The notes: a model not told the origin generated them from the sequence alone. A stretch of 64,000 bases of DNA from Lewinellaceae bacterium (GCA_020636325.1 JACJYC010000006.1:186001-250000); one strand, 5' to 3'; shown: positions 53,721-64,000, counted from the stretch's first letter. Translations and numbers: made by a program.

Positions 53721-53753
53721 CCGTCCGCTGTAGTTTGGGAACGGGGAGGCGGG

Positions 53754-53880
53754 TTTTGATGGAGACTGTTCAAAACAGTGTTTTCACGCAAAGACGCAAA
53801 GACGCAAAGATCTGATTTTTAGCAAGCTGCGCATGCCAAAAATCCGGTTGACACAAAATGCTGAACGGTCCCTTTTGATG
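53754..53880. mobile_element. MITE-like element copy 2 with 8-bp target duplication
   Basis: The 111-bp element is at 53762-53872 in the same orientation as copy 1. It is flanked by perfect TTTTGATG repeats (53754-53761 and 53873-53880). Its central hairpin differs from copy 1 by paired changes (atttttagcaagc / gcatgccaaaaat). Confidence 0.87.
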
Positions 53881-53902
53881 ATTGGCCCCCAACAACTATA
53901 AA

Positions 53903-53930
53903 CCCGCCTTCGCCGAGGCTTCGGCGGACG
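53903..53930. repeat. CCGCC...GGCGGA hairpin repeat
   Basis: CCGCCTTCGCCGAGGCTTCGGCGGA forms a hairpin of the same family seen at 504-577 and at the right end of the window. Confidence 0.5.
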
Positions 53931-53982
53931 GAGCAAACAACCATAAACAACAACAAAAAAACAAATAAACCATAATAACGGT

Positions 53983-55252
53983 TCAAAACAAAAAAGACCG
54001 CACCAAACTCAGCGTCTTCAACCGCTGCCGCGCATGCAACCGGCGGGAGACCGACCGCAGCACCACCACCCGCGCAACCCGCCAGCGGTAGCGGGCCCAG
54101 GCGGAAGGGTCCGGTACAGCCATTCGCGGATGGGTTCGATATAGGCGATGAGCACGACGAAAGCGGCGACAAACGAGGCGGCGCCCAGGGCGCAAACCCA
54201 AGGCGACAGGCTCCTGGCCCAGAAACCGGCGATACCCAGTCCGAACCAGGTGCCGAACAGCAATACGTAATGCACGCAGTAGATCGTCAGCGTTTCGGAG
54301 CCCACTTTGGTCCAGATCCTGGGCACGACCCGCAGCCGCGCGATGCCCCACATGAAGATCCCCTGCACGATGAACACATGGCCGAGCCGCCAGAACAATC
54401 CGTTGTTGTAGGCCAGCGACTTGAAATTCTCCCACCCGGACAGCTGGTGCAATTTGATCAGCGCCATCGACGAGTAGTGGCTCACGAGGTAGCCTGTGAC
54501 CAGTAGCGCCAGCGGGAACAAGTGGGTGAAAGCCAGTTTGGGCCGCACGTGCAGGACGTACCCCATCAGCCCGCCGAACAGCGTATAACCGACCCAGGGT
54601 ACTGGGGTGAATACCGATCCGTAATCCAGGGTAAAGAGGTTGGCGATGGGTTGGGGCAATGCCGACCAATCGGCTGCCTTGAACGACGGGTCGATGAAGA
54701 AGGCGAAAAAGCTGAGCAGGCTCAACAGGATCCAGAACGGCATCCGGATCTTCTGGCTGAGGGCAAAAACGCCGATCAGGATGAGCAGGGCGATGCCGAT
54801 GCAGTGCAGCACGTCGACGGTGAAATACCACCCGTAAAGCCGGCCGCTGAGCACGGCGAACAGGTTGATCTTCAGGAAATAACCCCAGAACAGCAGCATA
54901 AACCCCCGCCGGATGCCCTTGCGGACGCGCACATTTTCGCCGAGCGGGCGCCCGTCCTTCAGCAGGAGAAAGACGAAGACCAGGCCGGTAGTGGTGAAAA
55001 GATGGGCGCTGTAAGGCCGCGCATGAAGTACCAGGCCGAGTAAACCGGATGATCGGGATTGCGGAATTGCTCAGCGAGGGTCGTGTCCACAAAATGACCC
55101 TGAAGCATCATGAGGATGGCAAACGCCCGCAGTACATCGATAAACTGGATGCGGGCCGGCTTGACGGCCTGGGCGATGCCGACGGAGTCGGTAGCTGTAT
55201 GTGTTCTCAAACGTGTTAGAAGCGGTTGAAACTGAGTAACAAAGGTACGCAT
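53983..55252 (-). CDS. Membrane acyltransferase, DUF1624/HGSNAT-like (frame interruptions)
   Basis: A multi-pass membrane protein resembling the heparan-alpha-glucosaminide acetyltransferase catalytic family. The N-terminal signature is RIQFIDVLRAFAILMMLQGH with the conserved His. About ten helices follow (GFMLLFWGYFLKINLF, IALLILIGVFALSQ, FWILLSLLSFFAFFIDP, LFPLALLVTGYLVSHYS). Near the end are WTKVGSETLTIYCVHYVLLFG and a helix before IEPIREWLYR. Frames break near 55005 and near 54110. The more likely C-terminus ends RLKTLSLVRSFLF with the stop at 53983. Length is about 423 residues. It would acetylate an extracytoplasmic sugar or lipid; the acceptor is unknown. Confidence 0.8.
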
Positions 55253-55377
55253 AAAACGGCTATTTTATTGCCCGGATTCCCAAATAAAATTTTGGCCGGC
55301 TGGAACGGCGGCGGCGAGGTGTAATAAAATTCGGCAGGGTAGGGGAGCGCGGCCTGGAAAAGTTTTTCTGGATTGGC

Positions 55378-55409
55378 TTTGGAAATTGAAAAGAGTTGGC
55401 TTAACTTTG
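55378..55409 (+). promoter_or_regulatory. Consensus Bacteroidota promoter before tRNA-Pro
   Basis: TTTG (55378-55381), a 20-base spacer and TAACTTTG (55402-55409) match the -33/-7 consensus exactly. It is about 130 bases upstream of the tRNA and has no other plus-strand gene to serve. Confidence 0.65.
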
Positions 55410-55477
55410 CGGGGCTTTTTAAAAGGGGTCTCAAAAGGAGCCTTTTAAAGCGGATAGATAGAGTCTGCCTTGCTCGC

Positions 55478-55535
55478 TCGGACAGAGCTATGGCGGACAG
55501 AGCCCGCCTCCGCTCAAGGAGCTATGGCGGACAGT
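55478..55535. repeat. GCCCGCC...GGCGGAC hairpin repeat
   Basis: GCCCGCCTCCGCTC-aag-GAGCTATGGCGGAC pairs as a hairpin, and GCTATGGCGGAC also occurs upstream at about 55488. It lies immediately before the tRNA gene. Relatives are at 63846 and 63951. Confidence 0.55.
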
Positions 55536-55538
55536 GCG

Positions 55539-55612
55539 CGGGATGTAGCGCAGCCCGGTAGCGCGCGTCGTTCGGGACGACGAGGCCGCTGGTTCGAATC
55601 CAGTCATCCCGA
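55539..55612 (+). tRNA. tRNA-Pro (CGG)
   Basis: The 74-base cloverleaf has acceptor arms CGGGATG / CATCCCG, D stem GCGC/GCGC, anticodon stem CGTCG/CGACG with loop TTCGGGA (anticodon CGG) and T arm GCTGG-TTCGAAT-CCAGT. CCA is not encoded. Confidence 0.95.
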
Positions 55613-55623
55613 CAAACCTGCGA

Positions 55624-55657
55624 AAGCCGGCAACGAAAGTTGCCGGCTTTTTTTTCC
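55624..55657 (+). terminator. Terminator after tRNA-Pro
   Basis: Stem AAGCCGGCAAC / GTTGCCGGCTT with a GAAA loop is followed by eight or more T. It is 11 bases after the tRNA. Confidence 0.93.
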
Positions 55658-55865
55658 GGGCGCGCCAAACCCCGGGTTTGAGCGCGCCCGGAAAATGAAA
55701 AGCCGAGCCTGCGCAGCAGGCGGCTTTCGCGGGTTTGGATCTCCCCTGGAAGGCGCAGCCAATCCAGTCAACCGGTTGGCGTTGGAAAGGCGGACCTGCG
55801 CAGCAGGCGGCTTTCGCGGGTTTAGCGCCGATTTAACGCGTCGGACACCTCTGAGGTGTCCGACA
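55656..55865. repeat. Cluster of hairpins and direct repeats
   Basis: There is one hairpin TTCCGGGCGCGC / GCGCGCCCGGAA (about 55656-55695) and two direct copies of cctgcgcagcaggcggcttt (about 55712 and 55794). A perfect inverted repeat GTCGGACACCTC-t-GAGGTGTCCGAC lies at 55840-55864. No gene is present in 55613-56185. Confidence 0.7.
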
Positions 55866-56185
55866 CGTAAGCTCGCCGACGCCCAAAAACCGCCCCCACA
55901 AAATATCCTCCCCTCCCTTCGTTCTCTCCCCATATTCCATCCTCGAAATCTTTCCATCCTCGAAAAAATCCCTTTTCCGACACCGCCCTGGCCAACCGGG
56001 ATATGATGAACCGACTGGCGTTTGAACCTGTATTTTGTTGCGATTCAGGGAATCTTTGCCGTTTGATCCATGATCGAACGGCTTGTTCCTCAGGCGCAAA
56101 GAAAATGCCCGAAGGGAATATCCCTCACAAACAACCGCCGCGCTTGTTGAAAAGCTTTTTCAACCAAACTCAAACACTGTTTTCC

Positions 56186-56530
56186 ATGAAAGCAATCAAA
56201 TTATCTGCCGCTCTCCTGGTGATGTTCCTGTTCTCCCAATGCGGGAAGGATACCGCCACCCCAATTGCTGATGTGGATTGTTCCACCGTTACGTATTCCG
56301 GCGTCATCAAGTCGCTGGTAGCTTCCAAATGCGCCGTCTCCGGTTGCCATGGCTCCGGCTCGCACGACGGCGATTTTACGACCTACGCCAAGATCGCTCC
56401 TTATGCCAACAACGGCTCCATCCGCCAGGAAGTGCTCGTGACCATGCGCATGCCCCAATCCGGCAGCCTGACCAGCGAACAACTCGGCCAGTTCCAGTGC
56501 TGGCTGGACTCAGGGGCGCCTAATAATTAA
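56186..56530 (+). CDS. Cytochrome c-like lipoprotein with CX4CH heme motif
   Basis: A 114-residue lipoprotein (signal MKAIKLSAALLVMFLFSQC). The heme-binding motif is KCAVSGCHGSGSHDG, a CX4CH spacing in place of the common CX2CH. A distal Met is available in TMRMPQSGSLT, and CWLDSGAPNN is a typical ending of this type. It probably carries one heme c at the outer face of the inner membrane or under the outer membrane. Electron-transfer partners are not visible nearby. Confidence 0.78.
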   Translation: MKAIKLSAALLVMFLFSQCGKDTATPIADVDCSTVTYSGVIKSLVASKCAVSGCHGSGSHDGDFTTYAKIAPYANNGSIRQEVLVTMRMPQSGSLTSEQLGQFQCWLDSGAPNN

Positions 56531-56664
56531 GGATTAGCGGATGCGAAGACCATGGGGCTACATCAAAATTCGTACCTTCAGGTCTTCGCATCTTGCTTAC
56601 CTTGTACAAGCCCGGCCAAATATCGGGTGGACTTTAGCCGGATTTTGGCCAAACCACGATTGTG

Positions 56665-57285
56665 ATGACCGTAAAAGGAATGCTGTCCGGATGGGTACTT
56701 TTGCCCTTATGCGCATGCTTGTTCTGGTCCACGCCGGGAATCACCGGATTTCCGGCATCCGGTTTACCGGCCGAAACCGGACCGGATGAACAATTGGAAA
56801 GAGTTGAAGCGCTGGGAAGGCTGATCAACCGGCGGTTATCGCTTATGAAAGACGTAGCGGCCTATAAATGGGAACACCGCATTCCGATCGAGGACCTCCA
56901 AAGGGAAAAAGAAGTGCTGGAAAGCAGCATCCAGGCAGCCGAATCCATGGGATTGAACCCAACCGCTTCCTCCCGCTTTTTTGAGCAACAGATCGAATTG
57001 GCCAAATCCGTCCAGCAATATTGGTTTGATCACTGGGAAAGCAAGGGTTTTGAACAATATGATTATGCCGATCTGACGACTGAGATCCGGCCTGTACTGC
57101 TGGAACTGGGAGACAAGATCCTCTTTTCAGTCGCCAATCTGGACTTGCAACAGGATCTCAAACGAAAGAAAATTAAACGACTTTCCCGGCGATTTGCCGG
57201 AACGATCAACACCACTGGAGTTGCCCGAACGGATAAAAAAGCCCTGTTCGATAGTGTGCTGAAGATCATTACAAAGCGGAGCTAA
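56665..57285 (+). CDS. Secreted chorismate mutase, AroQ gamma class
   Basis: An exported chorismate mutase, converting chorismate to prephenate outside the cytoplasm. After a signal peptide (GMLSGWVLLPLCACLFW) comes the AroQ-gamma core: LGRLINRRLSLMKDVAAYKW, then PIEDLQREKEVL, AAESMGLNP and FFEQQIELAKSVQQYWF. The Arg, Lys, Asp/Arg-Glu and Glu/Gln residues line the active site in known members. The ATG at 56665 is used; a GTG lies one codon earlier. Length is about 206 residues. Its stop codon lies inside the first unit of a 32-bp tandem array. Confidence 0.85.
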   Translation: MTVKGMLSGWVLLPLCACLFWSTPGITGFPASGLPAETGPDEQLERVEALGRLINRRLSLMKDVAAYKWEHRIPIEDLQREKEVLESSIQAAESMGLNPTASSRFFEQQIELAKSVQQYWFDHWESKGFEQYDYADLTTEIRPVLLELGDKILFSVANLDLQQDLKRKKIKRLSRRFAGTINTTGVARTDKKALFDSVLKIITKRS

Positions 57286-57592
57286 ATTCGTGCGGAATTC
57301 ATGGGACCGTTCAGAATTTTGTGTCAACAGAATTTTCAGCACGCGCAGCGTGTTGAAAATTAAAACTTTGCGTCTTTGCGTCTTGGCGCGAAAACACTAT
57401 TTTGAGCAGTCCCGAATTCATTCGAAAGCGGAGCTAATTTCGTGCGGAATTCATTCCAAGCGAAGCTAAATTCGTGCGGAATTCATTCCAAGCGAAGCTA
57501 AATTCGTGCGGAATTCATTCCAGCGAAGCTAAATTCGTGCGGAATTCATTCCAAGCGGAGCTAATTTCGTGCGGAATTCATTCCAAGCGGAG

Positions 57593-57616
<24 letters not shown>
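57274..57616. repeat. 32-bp tandem array spanning two convergent stop codons
   Basis: Seven units of AAGCGGAGCTAAATTCGTGC plus ggaattcattcc occur. The first unit carries the chorismate mutase stop (57283-57285) and is split by the mobile element. The last carries the urocanase stop (57593). Units differ by gcgaagct/gcggagct and aaattc/aatttc. There are no spacers, so it is not CRISPR. Confidence 0.88.
57295..57421. mobile_element. MITE-like element copy 3 inside the 32-bp array
   Basis: The 111-bp element at 57303-57413 is in reverse orientation to copies 1 and 2. It is flanked by GAATTCAT at 57295-57302 and 57414-57421. The target is the ggaattcatt part of an array unit, so this duplication could partly reflect neighbouring array units; the clean 8-bp fit favours insertion. 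Confidence 0.85.
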
Positions 57617-59650
<2,034 letters not shown>

Positions 59651-59693
59651 GACGGCAAAGATAGGGAATCGCTGATTTATAATTTTACCGCCT

Positions 59694-59882
59694 GAACCAT
59701 TGGGACCGTTCAGAATTTTGTGTCAACCGGATTTTTAGCATGCGCAGCTTGCTAAAAATCAGATCTTTGCGTCTTTGCGTCTTTGCGTGAAAACACTATT
59801 TTGAACAGTCTCGTTGAAAATCAAATCTTTACACCTTTTTGTCTTTACGCGAAAACACTTTATTGAACGGCCTCGAACCACT
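59694..59882. mobile_element. MITE-like element copy 4, compound copy
   Basis: One full 111-bp element (59702-59812) is followed directly by a 62-bp partial copy of its inner end (59813-59874). The outer flanks are GAACCATT (59694-59701) and GAACCACT (59875-59882), matching 7 of 8, whereas the inner junction shows no duplication. The pair therefore appears to have inserted, or been duplicated, as a unit. Confidence 0.78.
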
Positions 59883-59960
59883 TGCTTTGTGCCCCAATAA
59901 ATCAACCTCCGGCGGCCGAAGCTCAAAAGGAGCGAAGGCGGCAAATCAACAAACAATATT

Positions 59961-60689
59961 ATGAATATCTGCGCCGCCCAAATTCACCCGGCCAAAGGGG
60001 AGATCGCCGAAAATATCGGACGCCACAAAAGATTGATCGACCTTGCATTGCAAAACGGCGCGGAGCTGATTGTTTTTCCGGAACTTTCCATTACCGGCTA
60101 TGAACCGGACCTGGCGGCGGACCTTGTCACCGATCCATCCGATCCGCGGTTGGATGTTTTCCAGGCAATTTCCGACAGCACCGGCGCCGTGCTCGCCATG
60201 GGCTTGCCGACAGGATCCCCTGATGGCATCCGGATAAGCATGGTGATTTTTCAGCCGGATCACCCCCGCCTAACCTATTCCAAACAGCACCTGCACGAAG
60301 ACGAATTTCCCTATTTCGTCCGGGGTGAAGGGCAGGTCTTTTTGACCTGCAATGACCATATCCTGGCGCCTGCCATTTGTTATGAATCCCTGCTCCCTGA
60401 ACACGCCGAAGCGGCCGGCCGGAAAGGAGCCGATGTTTACCTCGCCGCAGTGGCCAAACCGGTAAAGGGCGTTGAAAAGGCGTATCGCCACTATCCGCAG
60501 ATCGCCCGGAAATACGGAATGACAGTGCTGATGTCGAATTGCATTGGGCCTTGCGACAATTTCACCGCTGCGGGCGGATCCGCCATCTGGCTCCCGGACG
60601 GCTCTCTTGCCGGTCAGCTGGACACCCAAACGGAAGGCATCATCCTGCTGAATACCAAAACCCTGGAAGTGGCGGAGGATTATATCTAA
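59961..60689 (+). CDS. Carbon-nitrogen hydrolase (nitrilase superfamily)
   Basis: An amidase-type enzyme with the Glu-Lys-Cys triad: ELIVFPELSITGYEPDL, YSKQHLHEDEFPYF and LAPAICYESLLPEHA. The frame is intact, with 242 residues. Related proteins hydrolyse amides, carbamoyl groups or omega-amides; the specific substrate is not evident. A permease gene follows 88 bases downstream on the same strand and may import a related nitrogen compound (inference). Confidence 0.88.
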   Translation: MNICAAQIHPAKGEIAENIGRHKRLIDLALQNGAELIVFPELSITGYEPDLAADLVTDPSDPRLDVFQAISDSTGAVLAMGLPTGSPDGIRISMVIFQPDHPRLTYSKQHLHEDEFPYFVRGEGQVFLTCNDHILAPAICYESLLPEHAEAAGRKGADVYLAAVAKPVKGVEKAYRHYPQIARKYGMTVLMSNCIGPCDNFTAAGGSAIWLPDGSLAGQLDTQTEGIILLNTKTLEVAEDYI

Positions 60690-60777
60690 GCCAACAAGGG
60701 CTCTCCTTCTTTTTCACAGATTTTTTCCTATTTTGCCGAAACAAGGTCCATTTCTCCTGGATTTTAAACCCAATTGA

Positions 60778-62061
60778 ATGAAAGACGATTCAAAGATCGG
60801 CTTGCTGGAGGCCGTTTCCATCGGGATCGGCGGGATGGTCGGCGGCGGGATTTTTGCTGTGTTGGGACTGGCCGTTTCCCTGGCCAAAGGCGCCACCTCC
60901 GCTGCTTTTCTGATCGCCGGAGCTTTGGCCCTGATCACCGCCTACAGCTATTCCAGATTATCAGTAGCTTATCCCGACAAAGGCGGGACGGTCCGGTTTG
61001 TCAATGAAGGTTTCGGCCGGACGGTATTCAGCGGCGGCATCAACAACCTGCTGTGGATCAGCTACATCATCATGCTGGCACTATACGCCTCCGCTTTCGG
61101 ATCTTACGCCCCCAATTTGTATTCCCTGACCGGCGACAAGGCAGCGGACTTCCACATTTACGCCTCCGGAATTATCGTACTGGCCACGGCCATCAACTTT
61201 TACAGCGTCAAGGTCGTAGGCGAGATCGAGGATTATGTCGTCGGCATCAAATTGCTCATTCTGCTCGGCTTCATCGGCGTGGGCATTGCCGGATTGGCGG
61301 GCAATCCGAACCTGGGCCAGCTCGCTGTTGAGAACTGGAAGGATCCGATCCAGATCGTTACCGGCGGGATGGTCATTTTTGTGGCCTATGAGGGTTTTGA
61401 ACTGATTGCCAACGCCGTACCCGATATGAAGAACCCGGAAAGGAACATTCCGAGAGCCTACGGTTATTCCGTCGTGTTTGTGATCCTGCTCTATGTGGTC
61501 ATTGCGGCCGTGACCGTGGGTTCGCTGCCGTTCAAACAGATCGCGGAAGCGCAGGATTACGCCCTTGCCGAAGCTGCCAGGCCGATGTTGGGGCAAATCG
61601 GATTCACCATTATCACGATTGCGGCCATGATCTCGACTTTTTCGGCCATCAACGCCTCTCTGTACGGCGGCACGCGGGTAAACTACGAGATCGCTAAAGA
61701 CGATGAACTGCCCCGGGAACTGACCAGCAAACTCTGGAATCAACCCGTCGGCTTGCTGATCACCTCCGTCCTGACCCTGGTGCTGACCAATTTGCTGAAC
61801 CTCGAAAGCATCTCGACTTCCGGCAGCGTCGGCTTCCTGCTCATCTTCGCGGTAGTCAACCTGGCCTGCTTCCGGTTGGCAAAGCAGATCAACGGAAACA
61901 GGGCGCTTTCCCTGGCCGGTTTTCTATTGTGTTCGCTGGCAACAGGCACCCTGCTGGTCCAGCAATTTTCAACCAACCCGGTCGGCGTTGTGGCAGCCGT
62001 ATCGGTGATTCTTGCCTGCTTTTTGATGGAATGGATCTACAAGCGCACGGAAACGCCATGA
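60778..62061 (+). CDS. APC-family amino acid permease
   Basis: A 427-residue inner-membrane transporter with about 12 helices. The family opening is GLLEAVSIGIGGMVGGGIFAVLG (helix 1 with the substrate-binding Gly-rich break), then VRFVNEGFGRTVFSGGINNL, IFVAYEGFELIANAVPDMKNPERNIPRA (helix 6 and the conserved loop) and INASLYGGTRVNYEIAKDDELP. The frame is intact. The substrate is unknown. Confidence 0.9.
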   Translation: MKDDSKIGLLEAVSIGIGGMVGGGIFAVLGLAVSLAKGATSAAFLIAGALALITAYSYSRLSVAYPDKGGTVRFVNEGFGRTVFSGGINNLLWISYIIMLALYASAFGSYAPNLYSLTGDKAADFHIYASGIIVLATAINFYSVKVVGEIEDYVVGIKLLILLGFIGVGIAGLAGNPNLGQLAVENWKDPIQIVTGGMVIFVAYEGFELIANAVPDMKNPERNIPRAYGYSVVFVILLYVVIAAVTVGSLPFKQIAEAQDYALAEAARPMLGQIGFTIITIAAMISTFSAINASLYGGTRVNYEIAKDDELPRELTSKLWNQPVGLLITSVLTLVLTNLLNLESISTSGSVGFLLIFAVVNLACFRLAKQINGNRALSLAGFLLCSLATGTLLVQQFSTNPVGVVAAVSVILACFLMEWIYKRTETP

Positions 62062-62139
62062 CTTACGACTAAACTTCGGCCTCCGGACGACGAGGTCCAC
62101 GCCCTTTGGCTGACGGAGTCGGCTGCACCCAGTTACCAG

Positions 62140-62238
62140 ACTTACAACTTACGACTTACAACTTACAACTTACAACTTACAACTTACAACTTACGACTTA
62201 CAACTTACGACTTACACTTACAACTTACAGACTTACAA
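62140..62238. repeat. Heptamer array TTACAAC/TTACGAC
   Basis: About 13 tandem heptamers lie between the permease gene and the convergent DUF1501 gene, ending next to the DUF1501 stop. It is the complement of the array at 41878. Confidence 0.85.
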
Positions 62239-63720
62239 CTAAACAAGCACATCCCGGACGACCTCCCCGAACTGATCCGTCAACCTGAAATCTCGGCCCT
62301 GGAAATGGTAGGTCAGCCGCTGGTGATCGATGCCCAGGCAATGTAGAATGGTGGCCTGCAAATCGTGGACGTGTACCCGGTCCTTGACGCCGTAATACCC
62401 GATATCGTCGGTCTCGCCGTAGCTCAATCCGCCCTGAATTCCGCCGCCGGCCATCCAGACCGTGAAGGCGTCCGTATGGTGGTCGCGGCCCACGAACGGG
62501 TTATCCCGGCCGCTGCGGTTTTCCATCATGGGGGTACGGCCGAATTCGCCGCCCCAGACCACCAGCGTGTCCTCCAGCAACCCGCGTTGTTTCAGGTCCT
62601 TGATCAGCGCCGACATGGGCTGGTCCACCTCCCGGCAGCGGTCTTTGAAACCGACATTCAAGGCCTCCTCTTTGGCGGCTCCGTGGGCATCCCATCCCCA
62701 GTGGAAGAGCTGGATGAAACGCACCCCTTTTTCGGCCATCCGGCGCGCCAGCAGGCAGTTGTTGGCAAATGAATTGGCGCCCGGTTCAGCGCCGTACATC
62801 TCCCGGATGTATTCCGGTTCCTGGGAAATATCCATGGCTTCGGGTACCGAGACCTGCATTTTGAAGGCCATTTCGTATTGCGAGATACGGGTCAGGATCT
62901 CCTGGTCCTTGAACGTCTCGTATTCCTGCTGATTGATGGCGTTGATCGCTTCAATGGATTTTTTGCGCAAATCGCGGTCCATACCCTCCGGGTCGGAAAC
63001 GTACAGGACCGGATCGCCGTGCGAACGGCATTGCACCCCCTGGTAAACCGACGGCAGGAAACCGCTGCCCCAGACGCTTTTGCCCGCGCTCGGCGTTTTT
63101 CCGCCCGATACCAATACCACGAATCCGGGCAGGTCCTCATTTTCCGATCCCAGGCCGTAGGTCACCCACGAACCCATGCTCGGCCTGCCCAGCCTTCCGC
63201 TGCCGGTGTACAGCAGCAATTGGGCCGGCGCGTGGTTGAATTCCTGGGTATGCATGGCCTTCAGAAAACAAACGTCATCCACCACCGAAGAGAAATGCGG
63301 CAACCGGTCGGATACCCAGGCCCCCGACTCCCCATGCTGCGCAAATTCCGCCTGCGGCCCCAGCATTTTCGGCACCCCGGAAATAAAGGCGAACCGCTTC
63401 CCCTCCAGCAGCGATTGCGGGCAAAGCTGGTCGTGCAATCGCGCCAACTCCGGCTTATAATCGAATAATTCCAGTTGGGACGGCGACCCCGCCATATGCA
63501 GGTAGATCACCCGCTTGGCGCGCGGCGCAAAATGCGGAAGCAGCGGATGCCCCGCAACCTCCGGATTAGCCCCGGCCATAGCGCCAAGTTTATCCGGCCC
63601 GCACCCCGTCAGGCTGAAAAATGCCATCGCCCCCAACCCGGTGGTACAGGCCTTCAGGAAATGCCTCCGTGTAAAATAGGACATTTGCCGGTGAACGGCC
63701 TCCTCATGCACGTTTTTCAT
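62239..63720 (-). CDS. DUF1501 family exported protein
   Basis: A sulfatase/alkaline phosphatase-fold protein of the DUF1501 family, frequent in Bacteroidota and Planctomycetes. The twin-arginine signal is TRRHFLKACTTGLGAMAFFS followed by LTGC, so it may be a Tat-exported lipoprotein. Conserved stretches are KRVIYLHMAGSPSQLELFDYK, LLLYTGSGRLGRPSMGSWV, WGWDAHG, VVWGGEFGRTPMMENRSGRDNPFVGRDHH and VHDLQATILHCLGIDH. The frame is intact, 493 residues. The usual partner (DUF1553) is not seen in the 280 bases upstream, which are repeats. Confidence 0.9.
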   Translation of the reverse strand: MKNVHEEAVHRQMSYFTRRHFLKACTTGLGAMAFFSLTGCGPDKLGAMAGANPEVAGHPLLPHFAPRAKRVIYLHMAGSPSQLELFDYKPELARLHDQLCPQSLLEGKRFAFISGVPKMLGPQAEFAQHGESGAWVSDRLPHFSSVVDDVCFLKAMHTQEFNHAPAQLLLYTGSGRLGRPSMGSWVTYGLGSENEDLPGFVVLVSGGKTPSAGKSVWGSGFLPSVYQGVQCRSHGDPVLYVSDPEGMDRDLRKKSIEAINAINQQEYETFKDQEILTRISQYEMAFKMQVSVPEAMDISQEPEYIREMYGAEPGANSFANNCLLARRMAEKGVRFIQLFHWGWDAHGAAKEEALNVGFKDRCREVDQPMSALIKDLKQRGLLEDTLVVWGGEFGRTPMMENRSGRDNPFVGRDHHTDAFTVWMAGGGIQGGLSYGETDDIGYYGVKDRVHVHDLQATILHCLGIDHQRLTYHFQGRDFRLTDQFGEVVRDVLV

Positions 63721-63795
63721 AATATTAGTTAGTCGTAAGCAGCGACGTAAAATCCTACGTCGCCTGAATCAAAATTCCACTCCCGCTTAGCCGGA

Positions 63796-64000
63796 ACCTC
63801 CAAGTATCCAGTCCGTCAGTTGGCAGTTGGCAGTCCCCAGTATCCCCGTCCGCCATAGCCCAAAGGCGACGGCGGGCAGCCGCCAACATCCAGCCTCCTC
63901 CGTCCGACGAAGCCTCGGCGTAGTCGGGCAGCATCCAGTCCCCAGCATCCCCCGTCCGCCATAGCTCCTCAAGAGCGAAGGCGGGCAGTATCCAGTCCCC
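63796..64000. repeat. CAGTTGGCAGT/ATCCAGT low-complexity region with three hairpins
   Basis: Words tatccagtccccag and cagttggcagt, as in the VNTR at 44.3 kb, alternate with three hairpin repeats starting near 63846, 63898 and 63951 (cgtccgccatag ... ggcgggcag). No gene is seen in 63721-64000. Confidence 0.7.

Overview
The window looks like a chromosomal piece of a Bacteroidota bacterium, most likely a Saprospiria/Lewinella-type lineage. The evidence is a SusC/SusD pair, several FG-GAP/ASPIC-type surface lipoproteins, a giant repeat protein with a gliding-motility type C-terminal sorting domain (type IX secretion), Bacteroidota-style promoter boxes (TTTG and TAnnTTTG), and the rpsO-pnp, typA and dprA housekeeping genes. 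The lineage below phylum is inference. Base composition looks moderately GC-rich, with AT-rich or strongly biased intergenic repeats.

A dominant technical feature is that more than half of the long genes are interrupted by one or more single-base frame changes, many exactly at short homopolymers. Restoring one base rejoins the conserved protein (typA, susC, susD, pyruvate kinase, ALDH, dprA, pnp, eIF1-like, alkaline phosphatase and others). I treat these as sequence-consensus errors and annotate each broken gene as one full-length locus.

Layout. 0.8-2.6 kb: typA/bipA. 3.0-8 kb: SusC/SusD outer-membrane uptake pair. 8-13.7 kb: two FG-GAP lipoproteins on the minus strand with a VapBC-like toxin-antitoxin pair between them. 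13.8-18.2 kb: an unusual pyruvate kinase, a serine hydrolase and a GH130-like lipoprotein. 18.2-22 kb: two tail-to-tail AraC regulators, one divergent from an aldehyde dehydrogenase-DUF779 operon. 22-27 kb: a second FG-GAP/ASPIC protein and a vanadium haloperoxidase/PAP2-type protein. 27-31 kb: a TerB-like protein, YpdA-type reductase, a REC-PAS-pseudokinase-REC protein and an Rcp1-type response regulator. 31-36 kb: prenyl synthase, GNAT, SH3 protein, DprA, alkaline phosphatase. 36.4-41.9 kb: a giant T9SS adhesin with 22 repeats of about 51 residues. 41.9-45 kb: a gene-free repeat island (526-bp tandem array, then a ~96-bp VNTR). 45-50.7 kb: DUF819 transporter, SCO/copper-type cluster, CtlX, outer-membrane protein, eIF1-like factor. 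50.7-55.3 kb: pnp, rpsO, acyltransferase. 55.5-64 kb: tRNA-Pro, cytochrome-like lipoprotein, secreted chorismate mutase, urocanase, nitrilase-family protein, amino-acid permease, DUF1501 protein.

The most striking non-coding result is a 111-bp non-autonomous mobile element (MITE-like) present four times. It has imperfect terminal inverted repeats and, at three copies, perfect 8-bp target-site duplications; the fourth is a compound copy with a 7/8 duplication. One copy has inserted into a 32-bp tandem array that spans the stop codons of two convergent genes. Several other palindromic and low-complexity repeat families fill nearly every intergenic space longer than about 150 bp.
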